Shown here: positions 1-5,636 of the stretch, piece by piece
Numbering within the stretch: position 1 is the stretch's first letter
Layout: each line of letters opens with the position of its first letter
Assembly (NCBI GenBank): GCA_036824465.1
Contig: DAITAC010000136.1
Span: 1 to 9,328, forward strand
Direction: 5' to 3'
Source of the DNA: JAKOQB01 sp036824465
Lineage (GTDB): Bacteria > Pseudomonadota > Gammaproteobacteria > Burkholderiales > Burkholderiaceae_F
Length of the DNA stretch: 9,328 nt
Made by a program: the position numbers and the translations under genes
Notes under the pieces: model-generated
The model's database searches: none
Told to the model about the DNA's origin: nothing
The model's input: the letters and a program-made list of their open reading frames with translations, nothing else

Positions 1-1282
1 TCACCGTTTCGGCGAAGCTTGAGACGTTGCTTGTCTTGCCGACCGTGTACGGATTCCCCCATCCGGCCGCCGTTCGGTGAATGGCACCGACCAGACCGTT
101 GTAGTGGTCGACGTAGGAGACGAAGATCATGTTGCCGCCGGGTGTCATTGCCACGCTCGATGCCGCGATGTCTTCCGTCTTGCGCGGGTTGTTACCAGTG
201 AGCCGCACCGGCCCGGACCAGGACGAACTGTTCGCCGCGCGCGTGTTTGCCCATAGTCGCGCGCGCTGCACGCCGACGGTCGCATCGAACATCGTGACCG
301 CCACGGTCGCGTTGCCTTGCTCGTCACAGGCCAACCCTGGTGTGATGTAGCTGGCGAGCGGGATGAGCGGTGAGACTGTCTGCGGCGAATCAAAGGTTAT
401 CGGGCCAATCTGCCGCGAGGCCTGCAACCCGGCACCCATCCATGCCACGGTCGCCACGCCGCTCTGGTCGAGACACACAAGCGGGCTGTTCAGATAGCCC
501 GTGTAAGGGTTTTGGATCGGCAGCACTTCGACCGCCGCGCCAAAGTCGCCGGCCACGCTGCGATAGCGGTACGTGATCACGTTCGGCGAGCTGAACATCG
601 CATAGGGCGAGCCGGCCCATGCCACGCCGACATCACCGCGGGCGTTGATCGCGAGTGCGGGCTGCACCGCGTCTATTCCTGTGGTGGAAACGGTCTGCGG
701 TTTGAGAAAGGCGCCCGTGCCGGCCGGCCGGTAGGCGACCTGAACCGCGTCATGCGCGCCGTCGTAGATCGACCACGCTGCCCACGCCTCACCTGTCTGG
801 TTTATCACCAGTTGCACTGAACCCGGCGCCGGCGACCCCGAGAGCGAGCCGCTGGCAAGTTCCATGGGAGCGCTCCACAGGGTTTGACCCGTTTCGCGAA
901 TGCTGACTTCGATCGAGCGCGAGGTGGACGTCTCGGAAAACCACGCGACGATGAGCGTGCCATCGTCGCCCGCCGCGGCGCGCGCGCGGTAGGAGAACTT
1001 CCCTGGTGTCGAGATCGTCTGCGGCGCGCCCCAGCGGCCGTTGGTTTCGACATTGACGCCAACGGTGGATCCACCGCCATTGGTGTAGAAGAACTGATCC
1101 CAGGCCGCGACCGCGAGCCCCGTGCCATTGACGGCAATTGAATTGGTTTGCGCACCGCGCGTTGGATCGGGATTGCCGGTCGGCGACACGGCCGTCCCCG
1201 TGCTCCACCCGGCGGCATGCGCGCTCGCGCCGAGCATCAGCGCAACGGCGAGAACGAGATGGAAGAAATGACGCGGATTCAT
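1..1282 (-). CDS. Secreted beta-propeller-like repeat protein (3' end outside window)
   Basis: The frame opens at ATG 1282-1280 and stays open to the window edge, giving 427 residues without a stop; the C-terminus is missing. AAAGGA (1295-1290) lies 7 bases before the ATG. The first 23 residues form a signal peptide (MNPRHFFHLV, a hydrophobic run, then AHA before AGWS), so the product is exported. The mature part is a degenerate tandem repeat of about 50-60 residues. Each unit has a G-x-(a/l)-x-V-A-W strand, then a V-x-V-x-x-R strand, then a 'W..P.T(I/V)S' ending. The AW-type strands fall near residues 61, 114, 170, 222 and 281, with weaker ones near 329 and 390. This suggests a beta-propeller of seven or more blades (sialidase/BNR-like fold), but I see no catalytic residues. 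C270 and C319 sit at equivalent positions in neighbouring units. It lies downstream of the nonahaem cytochrome on the same strand. The ORF and export signal are seen; the fold is inferred; function is unknown. Confidence 0.85.
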   Translation of the reverse strand, partial: MNPRHFFHLVLAVALMLGASAHAAGWSTGTAVSPTGNPDPTRGAQTNSIAVNGTGLAVAAWDQFFYTNGGGSTVGVNVETNGRWGAPQTISTPGKFSYRARAAAGDDGTLIVAWFSETSTSRSIEVSIRETGQTLWSAPMELASGSLSGSPAPGSVQLVINQTGEAWAAWSIYDGAHDAVQVAYRPAGTGAFLKPQTVSTTGIDAVQPALAINARGDVGVAWAGSPYAMFSSPNVITYRYRSVAGDFGAAVEVLPIQNPYTGYLNSPLVCLDQSGVATVAWMGAGLQASRQIGPITFDSPQTVSPLIPLASYITPGLACDEQGNATVAVTMFDATVGVQRARLWANTRAANSSSWSGPVRLTGNNPRKTEDIAASSVAMTPGGNMIFVSYVDHYNGLVGAIHRTAAGWGNPYTVGKTSNVSSFAETV

Positions 1283-1434
1283 CGAAGCATCCTTTCACTT
1301 GAAACGCAAGCGCGCCCTGGAGCTCGCTGGGGTGTTTGTGAACGTAGGCCGCCTGCGGAGTGCAGTAGCGGCAAAGATCAATTCAGGTTTGAGTGGGCCC
1401 GCATGTGCGGCATGAGTTGGCCCCCCCACTTCGT

Positions 1435-1464
1435 TCCGCGGCAGCGGTATCCCGCTGCCGCGGA
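1435..1464 (-). terminator. Strong GC hairpin after the cytochrome gene
   Basis: CCGCGGCAGCGG (1436-1447) is exactly complementary to CCGCTGCCGCGG (1452-1463), leaving a 4-base loop; T1435/A1464 adds a thirteenth pair. On the minus strand it begins 11 bases after the cytochrome stop codon. No T-run follows it on that strand (the next bases are ACGAAGTGGGGGGG), so it is not a classical Rho-independent terminator. It could be an attenuating or mRNA-stabilising hairpin that makes the downstream propeller gene less expressed than the cytochrome. The hairpin is certain; its role is inferred. Confidence 0.6.
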
Positions 1465-1475
1465 GGTACGCCGCG

Positions 1476-3362
1476 TCAGTCGCCGCTCGGACCGTTGTGG
1501 CAGTTGTAGCAACCCACGGCGGTGCCCGCCGCGAGGTTGTAGGTCCTGCTTTCGTGCGTGAACGTCTTCGCGATCTTGACCGTCGACAGCGGGCTGCCAC
1601 GGTACGCATTGAGGAACTTGCCGGTTGAATCCCTTGCGTCGTGGCAGTACTGGCACTGCGCCCGACCACCGGATTCGACCAGGTCTCCGTGCTTGTCGAC
1701 CCACGCCTGCCCGATCGTGTGCATGCCGTGCGGACCGCCGTTCGATGTCATCGGCACGGTCTTGTGACATACCGTGCACTCCTGGATCGCACCGGCGTAG
1801 CCCTGCAACGCCTTCGACTGCAAGATGTCGTTGTCGTGTGGGGTCGCCCAGGTGTTGTTGGCCGACGAGTATTCCGCGTGCGTTGAACCGTGGCACGCCT
1901 CGCACTGGTTCTTGCCATGTCCCGTGCTGAAGCGATACAGGGAGAAGCCGGTGGCCGGCGTGTTGGCATTGGTCGCGAAGCGCGCGTCGGTGACCTGACG
2001 CACGGCGCCGGTGGTGACATCCGTCACAGCGGCGAGCTCGCGCAGGCCGTCGTGATGGCAGGCCTGGCAGTTGGGCTGCTGCAGCCAGCCAACGCGCGTT
2101 TTCTGGCCGACCGCGGCCATGTTGCCGTGGCAGCTCTGGCAGTCGAGGTTCGGCGTCTCGCTCATCGCGCCGCGCAGGCACTTGGTGACCGCGCCCGGAT
2201 GGCATAGGTAGCAGGAGTCGCGATTGTTGATCGAATCAAGTGCGACGCCCTTCGAGGGATCGACAACCGTGCCGTGCTTGGCGTGCATCGCCGCGGTCAG
2301 TGCTGAGATCTTGACGGTCGCACCGTTGACGGTCAGCGTGAATCCAGGTGAGTTCAGCGCGTTGGAGCCGTGGCAGGACGAGCACAGCGCCGGAGTGCCG
2401 TTGATCGCGCGATCGTAGAGTCCGGTCGACGCATTGCCCAATTTGGCGAGGGCGGCCACATAGATCGGATCGCTCTTGTGTTTGTCGTCATGCAGCCGGA
2501 GGATGTTCTTCTTCCACTGCTTCTCCGGATCGCTCTCGATGAACTCCCAGCCGCGGATCGGCGGCCTCGCCGCATCGACCGCGTTGGTCGCATGGCAGAC
2601 TTTGCAGGTCATTTCGTCGGAGACGGGCAGCACGGTCTGCGTCGCCGCGAGCTGCTTGCCCGACGTGTCGCGGGCAACAACCTTGACCATCGGGTAGAAG
2701 TTCTTGTTGCCGGCGTCGTCGTACGGCGTGATCGGCAGTCCCTCGGCTTCGTACCAGCCGCGCGTCGAATTGAATTTCATCGGCGCCGGTTTGGTGCTCG
2801 GCGTCGGATTACTGGTCGCCGGGTCGTACAGGTTCAGGCCGTAGTTCGGCTTTGGCGAGCCGCCGTAGAGCGACTGCACGTAGCTCCAGAAGTTGGTCTT
2901 CGTGGCCGAGGTCGTATTGCGCGAGCCCGAAGGATCGGCCATCGCCTCGTAGGTCAGATTCACACCGGTGGTCACCTGCTTGCCGGTCGAGGCGTTGATC
3001 ACGTGCGCGTGCAGGTTGTTGTATGGCGGCAGGATCGACATGACCGAGTAATCCTTGCCGTCGACGCAGTGCATGCCGAGGTCGTTCCACGCGACCACGG
3101 TGAACGCACTGCTCGTCGTGCCAGCTCGGGCCGTGCTCGTTGATCCGGTCGACGAAAAGCTCTGGGCCGTGGACGTCGTGGTCGTGGTCGAGGCTGCGGT
3201 CCGGACGTCGGAGCTCGACGCTGAGGATGCCGTGCCGGATGCGGGGCGCCACCACGATGAATCCGCAAATGCCGCGGTGCCGATGATGGCGGCACCGAGC
3301 ACCGAGGCAATCAGGACGCGCCGATGTCGAGGTTTGGGGGTGCGTTGAGATTTGTTCGTCAT
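1476..3362 (-). CDS. Exported nonahaem c-type cytochrome
   Basis: The product is 628 aa, starting MTNKSQ and ending CYNCHNGPSGD. Residues 17-33 form an export signal with a possible cleavage site after AFA (33), so it acts outside the cytoplasm. Residues 42-86 are a low-complexity Ser/Thr/Ala linker. Residues 87-250 are a haem-free domain with AWNDLGMHC (91-99) and DYSVMSILPPYNNLHA (104-119). Nine CxxCH motifs follow, with first Cys at 253, 327, 384, 408, 432, 487, 529, 570 and 618; their His are proximal ligands. Many other His (291, 295, 360, 363, 437, 482, 495, 509, 545, 548, 603) could be distal ligands. Lone Cys 99 and 395 (TKCLRG) may form a disulfide. Start: AAGGAG (3375-3370) lies 7 bases before ATG 3362 and 4 before the adjacent ATG 3365; a start at 3428 would lie upstream of this site. 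Likely role: multi-electron transfer in the periplasm or at the cell surface. I do not recognise a named family, and no maturation or porin genes are visible. Confidence 0.92.
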   Translation of the reverse strand: MTNKSQRTPKPRHRRVLIASVLGAAIIGTAAFADSSWWRPASGTASSASSSDVRTAASTTTTTSTAQSFSSTGSTSTARAGTTSSAFTVVAWNDLGMHCVDGKDYSVMSILPPYNNLHAHVINASTGKQVTTGVNLTYEAMADPSGSRNTTSATKTNFWSYVQSLYGGSPKPNYGLNLYDPATSNPTPSTKPAPMKFNSTRGWYEAEGLPITPYDDAGNKNFYPMVKVVARDTSGKQLAATQTVLPVSDEMTCKVCHATNAVDAARPPIRGWEFIESDPEKQWKKNILRLHDDKHKSDPIYVAALAKLGNASTGLYDRAINGTPALCSSCHGSNALNSPGFTLTVNGATVKISALTAAMHAKHGTVVDPSKGVALDSINNRDSCYLCHPGAVTKCLRGAMSETPNLDCQSCHGNMAAVGQKTRVGWLQQPNCQACHHDGLRELAAVTDVTTGAVRQVTDARFATNANTPATGFSLYRFSTGHGKNQCEACHGSTHAEYSSANNTWATPHDNDILQSKALQGYAGAIQECTVCHKTVPMTSNGGPHGMHTIGQAWVDKHGDLVESGGRAQCQYCHDARDSTGKFLNAYRGSPLSTVKIAKTFTHESRTYNLAAGTAVGCYNCHNGPSGD

Positions 3363-3369
3363 CATGGAG

Positions 3370-3375
3370 CTCCTT
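3370..3375 (-). promoter_or_regulatory. Ribosome binding site of the cytochrome gene
   Basis: The minus strand reads AAGGAG here, followed by CTCC and ATGATG. It decides the start: ATG 3362 has the better 7-base spacing, and ATG 3365 would add one Met. It lies within a few bases of the stop codon (3376-3374) of the 30-codon ORF, an arrangement that permits translational coupling. Confidence 0.75.
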
Positions 3376-3466
3376 ACGGGTGCGACCCGCTTTCGGCGTG
3401 CATGGGCGGAGTTGAAGCGGACGGCCACGTGTGGACCTCAGGCACCAACTTGTACGGCGTTGTCAT
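3374..3466 (-). CDS. Small 30-aa ORF ahead of the cytochrome (possible leader peptide)
   Basis: ATG at 3466-3464 opens 30 codons to TAA at 3376-3374. The peptide begins MTTPYKLVPEVHTW and ends HAESGSHP; it is Pro/Ser/His-rich, with no Cys, signal peptide or membrane segment. The support is its translation signal: AAGGAGG (3482-3476) lies 9 bases before the ATG, the best ribosome site in the window. The stop falls 11 bases before the cytochrome start and touches that gene's ribosome site. It could be a regulatory leader peptide, a small co-expressed protein, or the remnant of an older start. Pro pairs occur near the end (TPPM). It is too short to judge codon bias; I do not recognise it. Confidence 0.5.
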   Translation of the reverse strand: MTTPYKLVPEVHTWPSASTPPMHAESGSHP

Positions 3467-3475
3467 CGTGTCGTT

Positions 3476-3482
3476 CCTCCTT
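3476..3482 (-). promoter_or_regulatory. Near-perfect Shine-Dalgarno of the 30-aa ORF
   Basis: The minus strand reads AAGGAGG, fully complementary to the 16S anti-SD core, 9 bases before ATG 3466. It does not serve the cytochrome itself, whose start is more than 100 bases further on, and it is the main reason to take the small ORF seriously. Confidence 0.65.
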
Positions 3483-3531
3483 GCTTTTTCGTCTATGAAT
3501 ATCGGCGAATGCCGTGACGCTGCGCTTATGT

Positions 3532-3577
3532 TTCGTGCACGAATCGCAGTCATCAGTGCGATTGAGTGCGCGTTCAA
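3532..3577. promoter_or_regulatory. Cluster of inverted repeats upstream of the cytochrome transcript
   Basis: Three dyads lie side by side, 50-95 bases upstream of the small ORF's ribosome site. TTCGTGCACGAA (3532-3543) is a perfect 12-base palindrome. AATCGCA (3542-3548) is complementary to TGCGATT (3557-3563) across 8 bases. TTGA (3562-3565) is complementary to TCAA (3574-3577) across 8 bases. The position fits an operator/promoter region for the minus-strand cluster, but I could not assign a regulator or clear -35/-10 boxes. The last dyad resembles FNR/CRP half-sites, but its spacing is wrong for FNR (TTGA-N6-TCAA). The dyads are seen; their role is inferred. Confidence 0.35.
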
Positions 3578-3677
3578 TGTCGCGGTGATGATGCCGGGCG
3601 CGCTTGCGGAAAATCAAATGCGAAAGGTCATCCTGTTCGCTGACGCGAAGACGCGCGCTACGTGTAGGCGGCAATCG

Positions 3678-3720
3678 GCGCTGCCTGCGTGAGGTTGATC
3701 ACTGACGACGCAGGCGCTGC
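3678..3720. repeat. Inverted repeat with nested direct repeat
   Basis: GCCTGCGT (3683-3690) is exactly complementary to ACGCAGGC (3708-3715) across a 17-base spacer. GCGCTGC occurs directly repeated at 3678-3684 and 3714-3720. The spacer holds TTGATCA. It may be an operator or part of a terminator for the SDR gene, or chance in GC-rich DNA. Confidence 0.35.
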
Positions 3721-3877
3721 GTGACATGCGAGGCGCGTCAAACGGCTCGCGCGACCTGAGTGGAGTAGCGGATGCACGCGAATTGTCGTGGCCCGGTCGG
3801 CGCGCGCGATTTGCGTCGAGTGGAGCTAATGCGCGACGACGCGCATCGAACCGGTGCGCGTCTGCGAAGTGCTCAAG

Positions 3878-3932
3878 CGTCTTGGAGGTTCACTTCGCGA
3901 ATTCCGCCCTGCGCGCGATCTCCCGCGTCATA
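3878..3932. repeat. 55-base direct repeat, left copy (contig-end overlap)
   Basis: This 55-base stretch runs from CGTCTTGG to CGCGTCATA, right up to the first N. It is identical base for base to 4033-4087. It contains a duplicate of the stop codon and last codons of the SDR/DUF2867 gene (MTREIARRAEFAK on the minus strand). An exact repeat that ends precisely at the gap is the signature of two overlapping contig ends placed side by side, not of a biological repeat. Confidence 0.9.
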
Positions 3933-4032
3933 NNNNNNNNNNNNNNNNNNNNNNNNNNNNNNNNNNNNNNNNNNNNNNNNNNNNNNNNNNNNNNNNNNNN
4001 NNNNNNNNNNNNNNNNNNNNNNNNNNNNNNNN
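3933..4032. other. Assembly gap of exactly 100 N
   Basis: One hundred N is a conventional placeholder for a gap of unknown size. Because the sequences on either side overlap exactly by 55 bases, the real gap is probably absent (true distance about minus 55). No gene should be predicted across it. Confidence 0.98.
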
Positions 4033-4087
4033 CGTCTTGGAGGTTCACTTCGCGAATTCCGCCCTGCGCGCGATCTCCCGCGTCATA
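4033..4087. repeat. 55-base direct repeat, right copy
   Basis: This is identical to 3878-3932. It is the copy that continues into the intact SDR/DUF2867 gene: its bases 13-55 code for the last residues and stop of that protein on the minus strand. Confidence 0.9.
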
Positions 4088-5469
4088 CCCTTGAAGATGA
4101 AGAGATGCGCCGGCACGAACGCGTACCAGTAGAGCAGTCCCCACACGCCGGCCGGGTGCCAGTACGCGGTGACAGTCACGCGCGTTTCGCGTTCGTTCAG
4201 CGGTTCGATCTCGATCTCCATCACGCCGTTGCCCGGCGCCCGCATGCCGAAGTTCAGCGTCAGGCGGCGTTCTGGTTCGATTGCGAGCACGGTCCAGTAA
4301 TCGATCGTGTCGCCAATGCGCAGTTCGGTCGGGTGGCGGCGTCCCCGAGATAGCCCCGGGCCGCCGACCAGCCAGTCCATCCACGCGCGCACTCGCCACA
4401 GCACGTTCGCGTAGAAGTAGCCGGTGCTTCCGCCGAGCCGAGCGATGACATTCCACACGGCCGCGGGCGACGCATGCGCGATGGCGCTGCCGCTGGCGCG
4501 CTTGGCGTAGAAGGCGTAGTCGTGCCGGCCGCCGCGGAACATCAGCGCGCCCTCGGTCCAGCGCGCCGCGACGGCGTGCGTCTTCTCCGCGTCCAGCGCC
4601 GCGATGACCGACTCCTTGAAGGTCAGCAGTTTCTGCGGCACCAGTGCGCGCAGTTCGTCGTCGCGCGCGGGGATGTCGTGCTTCAACCCGCCGATCAATG
4701 CGCGCGCGATGTTGGCCGGCACCGTCGTGATCAAGGCCAGCCAGTACGACGACAACGTCGGCGTCAGCACCGGCACGGGAATGATCACGGTGCGTTTGCC
4801 GACGACCTCGCCGAACTGTCGCATCATCGCCGCGTAGCTGATGTATTCAGGACCGCCGGCGTCGAGGACGCGGCCCTCCGCGGCGGGTAACGTTGCGACG
4901 CGCACCAGATACTCGAGCAGATTGGCGAGCGCGATCGGGCTCGATTTCGACTGCACCCAGCGCGGGGTGACCATCATCGGCAGGTTGTAGACGAGATCGC
5001 GCATGACTTCGTACGCGGCCGAGCCCGGCCCGACGATGATGCCGGCACGGATCTCGGTCACCGGCACCGCGCCGGCGCGCAGCCGATCGCCGGTCCTGGC
5101 GCGTGACACCAGATGCTCGGAGTCGGCATCGGACGGCACCAGCCCACCGAGATAAACGATGCGCCTGACACCGGCGTGCGCGGCAGCACGCGCAAAGTTT
5201 TCCGCGGCGATCAGATCGAGCCGGCCGAAATCGCGCCCCGCCGCCATCGAATGCACGAGGTAGTAGGCGATGTCGATGCCGGCGAGGACTGCCGGCAGCG
5301 AGTCGGCCTGCAGTGCGTCGGCTTCGGCCAACTGCACACCGCGCCACGCGCGCGCTTCGAGCACCTTGCGATTGCGCGCGCAGGCGCGCACTTGCCAGCC
5401 TTCGGCGAGCAGTCGCGGCACCAGATTGGTGCCGATGTAGCCACTGGCGCCGAAGACGAGCGCAGACAT
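4045..5469 (-). CDS. YbjT-like SDR protein: NAD(P)-binding domain plus DUF2867
   Basis: The product is 474 aa from ATG 5469 to TGA 4047-4045, close to the length of E. coli YbjT. Residues 1-230 are an atypical short-chain dehydrogenase Rossmann fold: LVFGASGYIGTNL (4-16) is the glycine-rich dinucleotide loop, VYLGGL lies at 105-110, and EIRAGIIVGPGS (139-150) follows. The usual YxxxK catalytic pair is not evident, as in NmrA/complex I NDUFA9-like members, so it may bind cofactor without dehydrogenase activity. Residues 325-470 match DUF2867: AVWNVIARLGG (337-347), YFYANVLWRVRAWMDW (351-366), PGLSRGRRHP (371-380) and TAYWHPAGVWGLLYWY (434-449), a hydrophobic C-terminus suggesting membrane contact. 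An in-frame TTG at 5514 would add 15 residues; neither start has a good ribosome site, and ATG 5469 fits the family N-terminus. It is divergent from kup. Substrate unknown. Confidence 0.9.
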   Translation of the reverse strand: MSALVFGASGYIGTNLVPRLLAEGWQVRACARNRKVLEARAWRGVQLAEADALQADSLPAVLAGIDIAYYLVHSMAAGRDFGRLDLIAAENFARAAAHAGVRRIVYLGGLVPSDADSEHLVSRARTGDRLRAGAVPVTEIRAGIIVGPGSAAYEVMRDLVYNLPMMVTPRWVQSKSSPIALANLLEYLVRVATLPAAEGRVLDAGGPEYISYAAMMRQFGEVVGKRTVIIPVPVLTPTLSSYWLALITTVPANIARALIGGLKHDIPARDDELRALVPQKLLTFKESVIAALDAEKTHAVAARWTEGALMFRGGRHDYAFYAKRASGSAIAHASPAAVWNVIARLGGSTGYFYANVLWRVRAWMDWLVGGPGLSRGRRHPTELRIGDTIDYWTVLAIEPERRLTLNFGMRAPGNGVMEIEIEPLNERETRVTVTAYWHPAGVWGLLYWYAFVPAHLFIFKGMTREIARRAEFAK

Positions 5470-5636
5470 CCGGGCGGCGGGCGGCGAAGTGTGATGCGGG
5501 TCAGGGTTTGTCAATTTGCGAGCCGAATATTGCGTCTAAGCAGGGCCCGATGCGGTAAGGCAAGCGTAGCGTTTTGTATGGGCGTAGAGTCCGGGCGGTT
5601 TCAGCGGGCGCCGGCCCGGGAGCGGCAAGAACAACA
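5470..5636. promoter_or_regulatory. Divergent intergenic region between the SDR gene and kup
   Basis: These 167 bases separate two divergent genes, so both promoters should be here. I found no convincing -35/-10 pair. GCCGAATATTGC (around 5523-5534) is the only AT-richer element. Close to kup, CCGGGC (5591-5596) can pair with GCCCGG near 5614-5619, giving a possible short hairpin in the kup leader. No riboswitch-like fold was recognised. Confidence 0.4.

Larger units (their letters stand above)
3483..3877. other. Non-coding interval between the cytochrome cluster and the SDR gene
   Basis: About 395 bases before the assembly join hold no ORF with a credible ribosome site or protein-like composition on either strand. 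The interval should hold the promoter of the minus-strand cytochrome cluster and the end of the SDR/DUF2867 transcript. Besides the dyads described separately, there is a short hairpin, ATGCGCG (3829-3835) with CGCGCAT (3840-3846), loop ACGA. Once the duplicated 55 bases are merged, it sits about 45 bases after the SDR gene's stop; with no T-run it is at most a weak terminator candidate. Confidence 0.6.

Noticed and set aside
1399..1410. Small hairpin CCGCA-TG-TGCGG
   Set aside because: The loop of two bases is too small to close, the stem is only five pairs, and such dyads are expected by chance at this GC content.
1378..2205. Minus-strand 275-codon frame overlapping the cytochrome in another frame
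   Set aside because: It is Arg-rich, with no recognisable motif, and fully overlaps the well-supported cytochrome frame.
2370..3143. Long plus-strand open frame (257 codons) opposite the cytochrome
   Set aside because: It is antisense to a gene with nine CxxCH motifs. Its Arg/Val-rich, low-diversity translation is typical of a GC-rich shadow frame, and it has no ribosome site.
3363..3428. Upstream start (3428) for the cytochrome
   Set aside because: It would place the AAGGAG ribosome site inside the gene and put an odd basic extension before the signal peptide.
3562..3577. FNR/CRP-type site TTGA-N8-TCAA
   Set aside because: The FNR spacing is TTGA-N6-TCAA. The two extra bases make it a poor match, so it is kept only as an unassigned dyad.
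3438..3674. Minus-strand 78-codon frame in the cytochrome upstream region
   Set aside because: It has no ribosome site, is very Arg/His/Ser-rich, and overlaps the better supported 30-codon ORF in another frame.
3878..4087. Biological direct repeat or attachment site around the gap
   Set aside because: The repeat ends exactly at the N run on the left and begins exactly after it on the right, and it contains the end of a coding gene. An assembly overlap explains this fully.
5574..5636. Upstream TTG start for kup
   Set aside because: The 21 extra residues are Arg/Ala/Gly-rich and absent from the family; ATG 5637 aligns with known Kup N-termini.
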